A stretch of 64,000 nucleotides of DNA from positions 434,001 to 498,000 of the forward strand of contig NZ_CAXUSG020000001.1 in the NCBI RefSeq assembly GCF_964253915.1. The letters are read 5' to 3'. Below, in pieces: positions 40,737 through 52,231 of the stretch (the stretch's first letter is position 1; every line of letters begins with the position of its first letter). A program made the position numbers and the translations under genes. The stretch is from Metarhizobium sp964253915 (GTDB taxonomy: Bacteria; Pseudomonadota; Alphaproteobacteria; Rhizobiales; Rhizobiaceae). The notes under the pieces are model-generated. The model had not been told where the DNA came from, searched no databases, and saw only the letters and a list, made by a program, of their open reading frames with translations.

Positions 40737-41942
40737 TCAACGAACGACCACACCATCCCGAGCGACCAGCCGCCCTGCCTTGTAGACCGCACGCCCCTTC
40801 GGAACGCCGATCACCGCCTCCGGCACGTGCTCGGCTGCCAGCGTTACGAAATCGGCCTTGCTGCCGACCGTCAATCCATAACCTTCCAGCCGCAAAGCCC
40901 TGGCGCTGCCCTCGGTGACGACGTCGAAGGCGAGTGCCAATTCCTCGTCGGTGTAGAATCCGGAGCGGTAACCGATGATCGAGGCGCGGCTCAGCATGTC
41001 GCCGTCGCCATACGGCCACCAGGAATCGCGGATGTTGTCGCTGCCGCTGAAGACGGTGACGCCGGCTTCCCGCAGCATCGCTACCGGTGGGAAGCCGTGG
41101 TCGCCCGGCGCATTGGTCATGATGGCCACGCCGGCCTTCGCCAGCAGGTCGCCGGTCTTGCGGGCAAGATCGGCGGAAACGTCGCCCAGCGAATAGGCAT
41201 GGCTGACGGCCACGTGGCCGGCCATGCCGAGTGCCGTCGTGCGCGCCGCGATCTGCTCCAGTTCGAAGATGCCGAGCGTGCCGAAATCATGCAGGTGGAT
41301 ATCGATATCGACGCCGCGCTTTTCGGCGATGCCGAAGACGACATCGAGATGTTTTTCGACATCGCGGTCGAAGCTGGCCGGATCGAGGCCGCCGACAAGA
41401 TCGGCGCCAAGCTCGATCGCCGCGTCCATCAGCTCCGGCGTGCCGGGGCTTTTCAGGATGCCACTCTGCGGAAAGGCTACGAGCTGGATATCGATGTGGT
41501 CGCGGTATTCCTCGCGCACGGCGAGGATCGTCTCCAGCGATTTGAGCCCGACCGAACCGTCGACCATCACATGACTGCGCATGACGGTCGAACCGTTGCC
41601 GATGCAGAGGTCGAGCTGCTTGCGCGCCCGTTCCGCCATCGGCGCTGCCTTGGCCATGTTTTCAGCCTGGAAGGCGACACGTTCATGCACGTCAAAACCG
41701 TTGGTGCAGGGTCGGTGTGGCTTCCAGGCATCGCCATAAAAACTGGTGTCGAGATGAATATGGCCTTCGACGAAACCGGGTACAATCAGCAGTCCGCCGA
41801 GATTGACGGTTTCGCCGGCCGGTTGCGGACCGGCTTTGCCTGCCGGCTCGATCGAAACGATGCGGCCGGCCGTGACGGCAAAATCGGTCAGCGCACCATC
41901 GGCAAACCGGGCATTGGTGAAAAGCGTGTCGGCGGGTTTCAA
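40737..41942 (-). CDS. Amidohydrolase, cytosine deaminase-like
   Basis: Metal-dependent hydrolase of the amidohydrolase superfamily, 401 residues, nearest by motif to the CodA/AtzC branch. Metal ligands are seen as GHIHLDTSF (H-x-H, ~residue 63), DIHLHDFG (~208), SHAYSLG (~240) and SGSDNIRDSWWPYGDGDM (Asp ~307). In cytosine deaminase the third motif is HCDE with a catalytic Glu; here it is HLHD, so the substrate is probably not cytosine. The TTG start has CAGGAGACATC in front, better than any upstream codon. It is divergent from the beta-hydroxyacid dehydrogenase and has the palindromic repeats at its 3' side. Confidence 0.85.
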   Translation of the reverse strand: MKPADTLFTNARFADGALTDFAVTAGRIVSIEPAGKAGPQPAGETVNLGGLLIVPGFVEGHIHLDTSFYGDAWKPHRPCTNGFDVHERVAFQAENMAKAAPMAERARKQLDLCIGNGSTVMRSHVMVDGSVGLKSLETILAVREEYRDHIDIQLVAFPQSGILKSPGTPELMDAAIELGADLVGGLDPASFDRDVEKHLDVVFGIAEKRGVDIDIHLHDFGTLGIFELEQIAARTTALGMAGHVAVSHAYSLGDVSADLARKTGDLLAKAGVAIMTNAPGDHGFPPVAMLREAGVTVFSGSDNIRDSWWPYGDGDMLSRASIIGYRSGFYTDEELALAFDVVTEGSARALRLEGYGLTVGSKADFVTLAAEHVPEAVIGVPKGRAVYKAGRLVARDGVVVR

Positions 41943-42151
41943 GATGTCTCCTGCGGGTTGTGGCGGGGATGCATGCCGCGGCGGCCCTCTGGCGGGAGGG
42001 CGCTGTGGTTGACTGATATTGCTCCGCGACCATTCCGCTTTCAACCTGTCGCCTTGACCGCGCTCAGTTTTCTGCTGTCGTGGCTGCCAGCCTCGTGTAA
42101 CTGATAGGGCCAGCTTGTAGTCAGGCGAACAAAACAGGGCGGAGAGAGCAC

Positions 42152-43045
42152 ATGGAAAAAGAACGCATCGGCTTTATCGGCGTCGGCCTGATGGGCCACG
42201 GCATGGCGAAAAACATCGTTACCAAGGGCTGGCCGCTCACTGTCATGGGCCATCGCAACCGCGCGCCGGTGGAAGACCTGATCGCTGCCGGTGTCAGCGA
42301 GGCGAAAACCGCCCGGGAACTGGCGCTTGTCTCCGATGTCGTCGTCCTCTGCGTCACCGGTTCGCCGCAGGTGCAGGCGGTGATCGACGGGCCGGATGGG
42401 CTTGCTGCCGCCGGCCGCGAACTGGTCGTCGTCGATTGCTCGACCTCCGATCCCTCGGTCACGACGCGGCTTGCCGCATCGTTGGCGGAGAAGGGCATCA
42501 CCCTGGTGGATGCGCCGCTCGGGCGCACGCCGGCGGATGCGGCGGCCGGCACGCTCGACGTCATGGTCGGCGGTGCCGATGCCGTCATCGCTCGCATCCG
42601 GCCGGTGCTCGATGCTTTTGCTGGCCGCGTCATCCACACCGGCCCGACCGGTTCCGGCCACACGATGAAGCTGCTCAACAATTTTCTCTCGATGGGATAT
42701 GCCGCCCTTTATGCCGAGGCGCTGATGATCGGCGAAAAATCCGGCGTGACGCCGCAGGTCTTCGACAGCGTCATCCGCGGTGGCCGCATGGATTGTGGTT
42801 TCTACCAGACGTTTTCCCGCTGGTTCCTGGAGCGGGACCCGAACGCCCATAAATTTGCGATCCGCAACGGCTTCAAGGACATGAGTTATCTTGCAAGCCT
42901 TGCCAATTCGCTGGGTGCGGCCAATCCGGTCGGCGCAGCGGTGCGAAACAGTTTTGCGCAAGCCGTCGGCACCGGCCACGGCGACGACTACGTGCCGATG
43001 CTCACCGATATCGTCAAGGACCTCAACCGCGGCGACGCTTCCTGA
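42152..43045 (+). CDS. NAD(P)-dependent beta-hydroxyacid dehydrogenase
   Basis: 3-hydroxyisobutyrate/tartronate semialdehyde reductase family, 297 residues, cytoplasmic. The Rossmann motif is IGFIGVGLMGHGMAKNIV, the substrate-binding segment is LVDAPLGRTPADAAAGTL and the catalytic lysine lies in GPTGSGHTMKLLNNFLS (~residue 171). Exact substrate is unknown. GGAGAGAG precedes the ATG. It shares a 209-base divergent promoter region with the amidohydrolase; a shared pathway is possible but unproven. Confidence 0.92.
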   Translation: MEKERIGFIGVGLMGHGMAKNIVTKGWPLTVMGHRNRAPVEDLIAAGVSEAKTARELALVSDVVVLCVTGSPQVQAVIDGPDGLAAAGRELVVVDCSTSDPSVTTRLAASLAEKGITLVDAPLGRTPADAAAGTLDVMVGGADAVIARIRPVLDAFAGRVIHTGPTGSGHTMKLLNNFLSMGYAALYAEALMIGEKSGVTPQVFDSVIRGGRMDCGFYQTFSRWFLERDPNAHKFAIRNGFKDMSYLASLANSLGAANPVGAAVRNSFAQAVGTGHGDDYVPMLTDIVKDLNRGDAS

Positions 43046-43277
43046 GGCGAAGAGCGGCTCTCCCCGTTTCCTGCAGCAACGGCCGCCGGACGGCCGTTTC
43101 TTAACCTTCGGCCGATGGACGGGCGACGATCTTGCAATCGCCGCTCGACAATTCCGCACATCCACGCTATGAGCCGCGGCAATGAATGGCTCGTGATATG
43201 CTTGCCGTGATGCTGATGCCTTCCGGCCTCCCTGCCTGAAGGCGCTGAAGAACAGAATTCCGAAAGATCAAAAAACC

Positions 43278-45284
<2,007 letters not shown>

Positions 45285-45386
45285 GACGGGTTGCGGCTGC
45301 AGCTTCGGCATCGCAAGGATGCCGGGGAAGCTATGAGGAAACGCGGCGGAACGGTTTAGGCCGGCTCCGCCGTTTTCCATTTCTGC

Positions 45387-48300
45387 TCACTCGGCGGCAG
45401 CGCGCTTCAGCCCGGAAACCTGGGTGAGATAGGCGCGCAAAGCTGCGGGTTTGACCGGCTTGTGCTGCACGGCGATCGTGTGGCGTTCCGCCTCGGCGCG
45501 AACCTCGACACTGCGGTCGGCCGTCAGCAGCAGGGCCGGGATATCCGCCTTGAAGAATATCCGTAGCGCCCGGATCGCGGCGATGCCGTCGCCGCTGTCG
45601 AGATGATAGTCGGCGACGATCAGGTCCGGCATGCTGTCGCCCGTCAGGCGTTCATTCGCCTCCGCCAGCGAGGCGGCGGTTTTTACCTCGCAGCCCCAGC
45701 CTGAGATCAGCAGTTGCATGCCTTCGAGGATCTTCGGTTCGTTGTCGATGCACAGCACCCGGAAACCCTTGAGCGTTTGCGACGCGGTGTCACCGGCGGG
45801 CAATGCGGAGGCGGGGGCAGCGGCCGGAACGGAGAGGTCGAGCGGCATGCGCACCCGGAAATCCGTGCCGCGGCCGGGGATGGAATGCAGGTTGACGGGG
45901 TGGTTGAGCACCCTTGAGATGCGGTCGACGATCGACAGGCCAAGCCCCAGGCCGGCGGCGGTGCGCGCGCCCTCGTCGAGACGGGCGAATTCCTTGAAGA
46001 TGGTGCGGAATTTCGACGAGGGGATGCCGATCCCGCTGTCCAGCACCTGGATGACCACCTGGTTGCCCTGCCTCCGGGCGCCGACCAGCACCTTGCCGTT
46101 CAGCGTATATTTTATGGCGTTGGATACGAGGTTCTGGATCAGTCGCCGCAACAGGTTGGGGTCGGAGCGCACATGCAGCGAGGTCGGCATGATCACGAGC
46201 TTCAGCTTTTTCTCGCGTGCGATCGGGGCGAAATCCGTCTCGATGCGGCCAAGCAGGTCGTTGAGCGACACGGTGGCAAGCCGCGGTTTCATCGCCCCGG
46301 TATCGAGGCGGGAAATGTCGAGAACGGCGCCGAGGATGGTTTCGACCGATTCCAGCGCGGAATCGATGTTGCGCACCAGCGTGCTGTTGTCGGAATTGCC
46401 CATGCGTTCCACCAGCGATGACGAGTAGAGGCGGGCGGCATTGAGCGGCTGCAGGATGTCGTGGCCGGCGGCGGCGAAGAAGCGGGTCTTGCCGATATTG
46501 GCTTCGTCGGCGCTGGCGCGGGCTTCGGCCAGTTCGTGGTTGACGCGGGTCAGTTCGCCGGTGCGTTCGGCGACGCGTTGCTCCAGCGTTTCGTTGGCCT
46601 GCTTCAGCGCCTTGTCGGCGGCGACGCGCTGGGTGATATCGGTGAAGGTGGCGACGATGCCCTTGTCCGGCATGGCGTTGGAGCGAACTTCGATGATCGT
46701 CTGGCCACCGTTCAGCACCAGTGAAAACGGCTTGTCGAGGGTCTGGAAGTTGCGCACCACATGGTTCTGGTCGCTCACCGGAATGTCGCCGCGCTCGGAG
46801 AGGATGGCGACGATGTCGGCCAGCGGAAAACCCACCTGGCCGACATGTTCGGGCAGGTCGAGCAGATTGCGGAAACGGCGGTTCCAGATGGTCAGCCGGT
46901 TGGAGCTGTCGAACACGGCAATGCCCTGGTCCATCTGGGAAAGCGCTGTCTGCAGCATGTCCTGATTGTATTGGAGCGCTTCGCTGGCCTGGTCGAGCAG
47001 CCATGCCGTGTCCGAGGAGGCGTCTTCGGCCTTCTGCAGGATCAATGACAGGACGAGGCGGGCCGAAGACGAGCCGATGGCGCTGCCGAGCAACTGTTCG
47101 GAAAAATGGATCAGGGCCATGTCGGCCGGCTGGTCGTCGAGAAGCGGCCGGCCGGCGGTGCGGGCATAGGTGCCGAAGGAGCGCTCCATGCGTTCGTCGC
47201 CGAGATAACGGGCGATTGCCGCTTTCAGGTCGCCGACGCTGACGCGGGTCTTCCAGCCGCGGGTGGCGAATTGCGAGCGCGAATGGCGTTTGACGAAGAT
47301 GCCGGACTGGATGCGCTCGACGGGTTTTGGGTTGCGCGTCAGCGAGCCGATGATGAAGGCGGTGCAGTTGACCAGCAGGCTGAGCGTCACCGCGTTCACC
47401 AGTGGATCGGCGCCCGGATCGGTAAACAGCGTCATGCCGGGGAAGATGAAGCCGAGCACGGCCGGCGCCACGTAGGAATAGTCCGGCCCGCCGAGACTTG
47501 GCATGAACAGCAGATAGGCCCAGATGACGAAACCGCTGATGAGGCCGGCGATGGCGCCGCGGGCATTGGCGCGTCGCCAGACCAGGCCGCCGATCAGCGG
47601 CGGTGCGATCTGGGCGATGGCGGCAAAAGCGAGCAGACCGATGGAGGCGAGCCCTGTGGTCGAGTCCGTCGAGCGGTAATAGCCGTAACCAAGCAGCATC
47701 ACGGCGAAGATCGCCGTGCGCCGGATGTTGAGCAACGAGCGGGCGAAATTCTTGCGCTGGCTGTCGTCGGAAAAATTCCGGCGCAGGAAGATCGGCATCA
47801 CCAGGTCATTGGAGATCATGATGGCCAGTGCCACCGATTCGACGATCACCATCGCAGTTGCCGCAGAAAACCCGCCGATGAAGGTGATCAGCGACACCGT
47901 GTGCATCGCATTGGCGAGCGGCAGCGACAGCACGTAGATATCCGCGTCGCCACTGCCGCCGAAGACCATGACGCCGCCGATGGCGACCGGCAGCACGAAG
48001 ATGTTGATGGCGACGAGATAGACCGGCAGCAGCGTGCCGGCGAGCTTCAGTTCGCCCTTGGTGCGGTTTTCCACGACGGTGACATGGAATTGCCGTGGCA
48101 GGAGGATGATGGCGAAGGCGGAAAGGATGGTCAGCGTGATCCAGCGGCTGAGCGGCGTCTCATAGCTGAGTGCCGCCATGACCCGCGCATTCTCGGAGGC
48201 TTTCGCCCAGAGGTCCCATGGCCCGTCAAAGAAAAGGAAGAGCACCGATATGCCGACCGTGCCGAAGGCGACCAGCTTCACCAGCGATTCCATCGCAATC

Positions 48301-48890
48301 GCCAGGATGAGGCCGTCCTGGTGTTCGGTGGCGTCGGTATGCCGTGTGCCGAACATCGCCGCAAAGCAGGCGAGCACCAGCGTGACGATCAGCGGCAGGT
48401 CGACGAAATAGAGATTGCCGCTGCCGATGCCGTAATCGGAAGGATTGACGATGGCGGAGACGGAACTGGAAACCGCCTTCAGCTGCAGGGCGATGTAGGG
48501 AACGGCGCCGACCAGGCAGATCATCGCCACGATGCCGGCGACCGTCGAATTCTTGCCGTAGCGCGCGGCGATGAAATCCGCCACGGAGGTCAGTTTTTCC
48601 GCCTTGGCAAGTTCCGTGATGCGCCGGAGCACCGGCATGCCGAGCGTGAAGACGAGGATCGGGCCGATATAGATCGCCGCAAATTCCAATCCGCGTTCCG
48701 CCGCCAGGCCGACCCCGCCAAAATAGGTCCACGAGGTGCAATAGATGGCAAGGCTCAGCGCATAGACGATCGGCCGGCCCCTGTTCGCGGCTCCCCTGAC
48801 CTGACTCACGCGGTCGCCGTAACTCGCGACCGCAAAAAGCAGCAGCAGATAGCCGATCGCCGATGCGAATATGACCCAGCCTGGCAGCAT
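45387..48890 (-). CDS. Sodium/solute symporter-histidine kinase hybrid (CrbS-like)
   Basis: Inner-membrane hybrid sensor of 1167 residues. Residues ~1-500 form a 13-helix SSS symporter-like domain (IYCTSWTYFGGVGLAAERGL, VADFIAARYGK). A ~150-residue linker and a PAS domain (~640-760, QMDQGIAVFDSSNRLTIWNR) follow, then a coiled coil. The kinase core has the phospho-histidine in AAGHDILQPLNAARLYSSSL (~810), HATPase N box LVSNAIKYT and G boxes GLGLGLSI. A C-terminal receiver has its aspartate in LIVADYHLDSGDG (1094). Such proteins sense or import acetate-like nutrients and signal to LuxR-type CrbR regulators; none is adjacent, but one lies at 17.8 kb. The start follows GGAGGGGGA. Confidence 0.93.
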   Translation of the reverse strand: MLPGWVIFASAIGYLLLLFAVASYGDRVSQVRGAANRGRPIVYALSLAIYCTSWTYFGGVGLAAERGLEFAAIYIGPILVFTLGMPVLRRITELAKAEKLTSVADFIAARYGKNSTVAGIVAMICLVGAVPYIALQLKAVSSSVSAIVNPSDYGIGSGNLYFVDLPLIVTLVLACFAAMFGTRHTDATEHQDGLILAIAMESLVKLVAFGTVGISVLFLFFDGPWDLWAKASENARVMAALSYETPLSRWITLTILSAFAIILLPRQFHVTVVENRTKGELKLAGTLLPVYLVAINIFVLPVAIGGVMVFGGSGDADIYVLSLPLANAMHTVSLITFIGGFSAATAMVIVESVALAIMISNDLVMPIFLRRNFSDDSQRKNFARSLLNIRRTAIFAVMLLGYGYYRSTDSTTGLASIGLLAFAAIAQIAPPLIGGLVWRRANARGAIAGLISGFVIWAYLLFMPSLGGPDYSYVAPAVLGFIFPGMTLFTDPGADPLVNAVTLSLLVNCTAFIIGSLTRNPKPVERIQSGIFVKRHSRSQFATRGWKTRVSVGDLKAAIARYLGDERMERSFGTYARTAGRPLLDDQPADMALIHFSEQLLGSAIGSSSARLVLSLILQKAEDASSDTAWLLDQASEALQYNQDMLQTALSQMDQGIAVFDSSNRLTIWNRRFRNLLDLPEHVGQVGFPLADIVAILSERGDIPVSDQNHVVRNFQTLDKPFSLVLNGGQTIIEVRSNAMPDKGIVATFTDITQRVAADKALKQANETLEQRVAERTGELTRVNHELAEARASADEANIGKTRFFAAAGHDILQPLNAARLYSSSLVERMGNSDNSTLVRNIDSALESVETILGAVLDISRLDTGAMKPRLATVSLNDLLGRIETDFAPIAREKKLKLVIMPTSLHVRSDPNLLRRLIQNLVSNAIKYTLNGKVLVGARRQGNQVVIQVLDSGIGIPSSKFRTIFKEFARLDEGARTAAGLGLGLSIVDRISRVLNHPVNLHSIPGRGTDFRVRMPLDLSVPAAAPASALPAGDTASQTLKGFRVLCIDNEPKILEGMQLLISGWGCEVKTAASLAEANERLTGDSMPDLIVADYHLDSGDGIAAIRALRIFFKADIPALLLTADRSVEVRAEAERHTIAVQHKPVKPAALRAYLTQVSGLKRAAAE

Positions 48891-49088
48891 TCCCCCTCCG
48901 TTCCCGCCGTGCAGGAAAGTTGAGGATAGGACAAAGCGGCGCGCTTGAAAATTGCCCGCCTCTAGGCCTTAAGTCCAAGAGACCTATTTACATTCGGGCC
49001 GGTTCGTACTTCGATCGGCATGTTAGAATATCCGGAAGGACGCTTCTTCTGCGCCGGTCCGGATCGATTGCAACAGGGGGCCTATCGA

Positions 49089-49514
49089 ATGCTCAATGAA
49101 TTCAAGACATTTATCGCACGCGGCAACGTCATGGACCTTGCCGTCGGTGTCATCATCGGCGGTGCCTTCGGCCTGATCGTCAACTCGTTGGTCAATGACA
49201 TCGTCATGCCGATCGTCGGCGTCATCTTCGGCGGCTTCGACTTTTCCAACTATTTCATTCCATTGAGTTCTTCCGTCACGGCCACGTCGCTGGCCGCTGC
49301 CCGCGAGCAGGGCGCCGTTTTTGCCTACGGCAACTTCATCACCGTCGTCATCAATTTCATGATCCTGGCCTGGATCATCTTCCTGATGGTAAAGGGCGTC
49401 AACAAGCTGCGCGCGTCGGTCGAACGGCAGGAAAAGAAGGAAGAGGCTGCCGCACCGCCGCCGGCCGATATCCAACTGCTGACCGAGATCCGCGATCTCC
49501 TGAAAACCAAATAA
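49089..49514 (+). CDS. mscL: Large-conductance mechanosensitive channel
   Basis: Inner-membrane emergency osmotic valve, 141 residues, normal length. The N-terminal FKTFIARGNVMDLAVGVIIG and the first helix AFGLIVNSLVNDIVMPIVG are characteristic. A periplasmic loop and second helix (FITVVINFMILAWIIFLMVK) follow, then a charged C-terminal bundle ending LLTEIRDLLKTK. The ATG was chosen for exact agreement with MscL N-termini; upstream codons are open. A strong hairpin follows the stop. Confidence 0.97.
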   Translation: MLNEFKTFIARGNVMDLAVGVIIGGAFGLIVNSLVNDIVMPIVGVIFGGFDFSNYFIPLSSSVTATSLAAAREQGAVFAYGNFITVVINFMILAWIIFLMVKGVNKLRASVERQEKKEEAAAPPPADIQLLTEIRDLLKTK

Positions 49515-49525
49515 GGATGGCCAGG

Positions 49526-49553
49526 CAGTCCGGCCGGTCGTCCGGCCGGACTG
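49526..49553 (+). terminator. Hairpin after mscL
   Basis: Perfect 12-bp GC-rich stem CAGTCCGGCCGG/CCGGCCGGACTG with a four-base loop, starting 12 bases after the stop. The following TTG is not a true T-run. Confidence 0.6.
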
Positions 49554-49649
49554 TTGCGATTCATCAACAGAATCGATCCGTCGCTCAGGGAATATCATGG
49601 GATTTGTTGACGATCCTCGGTTATGAAGACCGGAAATCGGAGAGAACCC

Positions 49650-50816
49650 ATGTCGATTCTGAACAGCCTGAGCCCGCGTGCACTCGAAGCCCCTGAAAGT
49701 GGCATCGTCGAAGTCGTCAACTATGCCCGCGGCCGTGACGGACTGATTCCGCTCTGGGTCGGCGAAGGCGACCTGCCGACGCCCGGCTTCATCAACCAGG
49801 CGGCATCCGATGCGATGTTTGCCGGCGAAACCTTCTACACCTGGCAGCGCGGCATTCCGGAACTGCGCCAGGCGCTGGCCAACTACTACAGCCGACATTT
49901 CGGCACGTCGCTGCCGATGGAGCATTTTTACGTCACCGGTTCCGGCATGCAGGCGATCCAGCTGTCGGTCCAGGCGCTGACCTCTCCGGGTGACGAGATG
50001 ATCTATCTGTCGCCCGCCTGGCCGAACATCGCCGCCGCCCTCGATATCGCCGGTGCCCGCTCGGTGCCGGTGACGCTGGATTTTATCAACGGCAGCTGGT
50101 CGCTGGATCTTAATCGCCTGGAAAAGGCGATCACCCCGAAGACGCGGGCCATGTTCATCAACACGCCGTCGAACCCGACCGGCTGGACCGCGACCCGTGA
50201 AGATCTCGCTGCTATCCTGGCGCTTGCCCGCAAGCACGACATCTGGATTCTCGCCGACGAAATCTATGCCCGTTATTATTACATTGGTGCCCGCGCGCCG
50301 TCGTTCCTCGATGTCATGGAAAGCGGCGACAAGATCATCTTCGTCAATTCGTTTTCGAAGAACTGGTCGATGACCGGCTGGCGCGTCGGCTGGATCGTCG
50401 CACCGCCGGAAATGGGCCAGGTGATCGAAAACCTGGTGCAATATTCGACGTCGGGTGTTGCCCAGTTCATGCAGCGCGGCGCCGTTGCCGCGCTCGACCA
50501 GGGCGACGACCTGGTGAAGATGAACATCGAAAAGGCCGCGAAAGCCCGCGATATCCTCTGCGACGCGCTGATCGCCACCAACCGCGTCGAGACACTGAAG
50601 CCCGACGGCGCGCTTTATGCCTTCCTCAAGATCGACGGTGTCACCGACAGCCGGGCGGCGGCCATCGACATCGTCGACAAGACCGGTGTCGGCCTTGCGC
50701 CGGGCACGGCCTTCGGGCCGGGCGGCGAATTGTTCATGCGCGCCTGCTTCCTGCGCGACCCGGCGCATATCGAGGAGGCTGCCGCGCGCCTTGCCGCTTA
50801 TATCCAAGCGCGCTGA
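49650..50816 (+). CDS. PLP-dependent class I/II aminotransferase
   Basis: Fold-type I aminotransferase of 388 residues. Motifs are WVGEGDLPTPGFI, YTWQRGIPELRQALANYY, the cofactor region VTGSGMQAIQLSVQAL, FINTPSNPTGWT, the aspartate and tyrosine of WILADEIYARYYY, the Schiff-base lysine in FVNSFSKNWSMTGWRVGW (~residue 235), and an arginine in ELFMRACFL for substrate carboxylate. It probably transaminates an amino acid; specificity is unknown (aspartate aminotransferase-like). The ATG follows GGAGAGAA. It stands alone between mscL and the sugar locus. Confidence 0.92.
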   Translation: MSILNSLSPRALEAPESGIVEVVNYARGRDGLIPLWVGEGDLPTPGFINQAASDAMFAGETFYTWQRGIPELRQALANYYSRHFGTSLPMEHFYVTGSGMQAIQLSVQALTSPGDEMIYLSPAWPNIAAALDIAGARSVPVTLDFINGSWSLDLNRLEKAITPKTRAMFINTPSNPTGWTATREDLAAILALARKHDIWILADEIYARYYYIGARAPSFLDVMESGDKIIFVNSFSKNWSMTGWRVGWIVAPPEMGQVIENLVQYSTSGVAQFMQRGAVAALDQGDDLVKMNIEKAAKARDILCDALIATNRVETLKPDGALYAFLKIDGVTDSRAAAIDIVDKTGVGLAPGTAFGPGGELFMRACFLRDPAHIEEAAARLAAYIQAR

Positions 50817-50994
50817 CAGGTTTTGGACCTATCAGGGGAGTTCGCTAAAATTCGAGCGAATTCCCCAAGCAACCGTTTGCCACATCGCCAAACAAACCGG
50901 CCGCAGCCGGCGGAAACAGGCATTTCCGAACGAATTTGAAAAGAAACCCGCGCTTTGATGCTTCCCAATAAAAACGAACAGGGAAGTATAAATC

Positions 50995-52029
50995 ATGGCG
51001 GTGCTGGTGACGGGTGGCGCAGGCTATATCGGCAGTCACATGGTATGGGCGCTTCTGGATGCGGGTGAGGATGTCGTGGTCCTCGACCGGCTTTCCACCG
51101 GCTTCCGTTGGGCGGTCGCGCCCGAAGCGCGCTTCTACATGGGCGACGCCGGCGACGAGACGTTGCTGCAGCAGGTGTTTGCGGAAAACGACATCGACGC
51201 GATCATCCATTTTGCCGGCTCGGTCGTCGTGCCGGAATCGATCATGCATCCGCTCGAATATTACGAGAACAACACCAGCAAGACCCGCATGCTGCTGTCG
51301 GCTGCGGTCAAGGCCGGCATCCCGCATTTCGTCTTCTCCTCGACGGCCGCCGTCTATGGAACGCAGGAGAGCGCCGTTCCGGTGCTGGAAAGCGTGACGC
51401 CCCGGCCCGAAAGCCCCTACGGCGTTTCGAAGCTGATGTCTGAGATGATGCTGCGCGATACGGCGCAGGCGCATGCCTTCCGTTATGTCGCCCTGCGTTA
51501 TTTCAATGTCGCCGGCGCCGACCCGAAGGGCCGGACGGGACAATCGACGATGGGTGCCACCCATCTGATCAAGGTCGCCTGCGAGGCAGCGCTTGGCCGC
51601 CGCACCGGCGTCGATGTTTACGGCACCGACTATGACACGCCCGATGGCACCGGCGTGCGCGACTACATCCATGTCAGCGATCTGGTCGAGGCGCATCTGC
51701 GCGCCCTCGATTATCTGCGGCGCGGCGGTGTTTCGCTCACGGCAAATTGCGGATACGGCCAGGGTTATTCCGTCCTGCAGGTGCTGCAGGCGGTCATGCG
51801 GGTGCATGGGCGGCGCTTCGACGTCCGTTATGCGCCGCGCCGGGCCGGCGATCCCGCGAGCATCGTCGCCGATTCCGCGCTGGCGCGTGAAACGCTGGGC
51901 TGGGTGCCGTCGTTCGACGATCTTGACGGCATCGTGCGCAACGCCCTCGAATGGGAGGAGCACTTGGGGCGCAAGAACAGCTACGACATCGAAAGCATGC
52001 AGCAGATGCTGGCTTCGGCCCGTTTCTGA
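50995..52029 (+). CDS. galE: UDP-glucose 4-epimerase
   Basis: Extended short-chain dehydrogenase, 344 residues, interconverting UDP-glucose and UDP-galactose for surface glycans. The NAD motif is LVTGGAGYIGSHMVWALLDA, the catalytic pair lies in SPYGVSKLMSEMML (YxxxK), the serine in FVFSSTAAVYG. RYFNVAGADPKGRTGQ and GVRDYIHVSDLVEAHLRAL are GalE signatures. It opens the sugar locus, upstream of the CDP-sugar operon on the same strand after 202 bases. It is also called exoB in rhizobial polysaccharide work. Confidence 0.93.
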   Translation: MAVLVTGGAGYIGSHMVWALLDAGEDVVVLDRLSTGFRWAVAPEARFYMGDAGDETLLQQVFAENDIDAIIHFAGSVVVPESIMHPLEYYENNTSKTRMLLSAAVKAGIPHFVFSSTAAVYGTQESAVPVLESVTPRPESPYGVSKLMSEMMLRDTAQAHAFRYVALRYFNVAGADPKGRTGQSTMGATHLIKVACEAALGRRTGVDVYGTDYDTPDGTGVRDYIHVSDLVEAHLRALDYLRRGGVSLTANCGYGQGYSVLQVLQAVMRVHGRRFDVRYAPRRAGDPASIVADSALARETLGWVPSFDDLDGIVRNALEWEEHLGRKNSYDIESMQQMLASARF

Positions 52030-52231
52030 GTGGATCGTTTTTCCTTCGCTTCGGGGAAAGGTTGCGGCGGCATGCGCCGCGCCACGCTCCAGTTTGACAA
52101 CAGCTTCGGCCGTTAGGTTCGACCCCGGAATGAAATTATTCACCGGGTTGACGAATCATGATGCTTTTCGGACGCGGGATGAGATTTCTCAATCCTGCTG
52201 AATTGTCTTTGCCATCGATGCGAGTGCAGTC

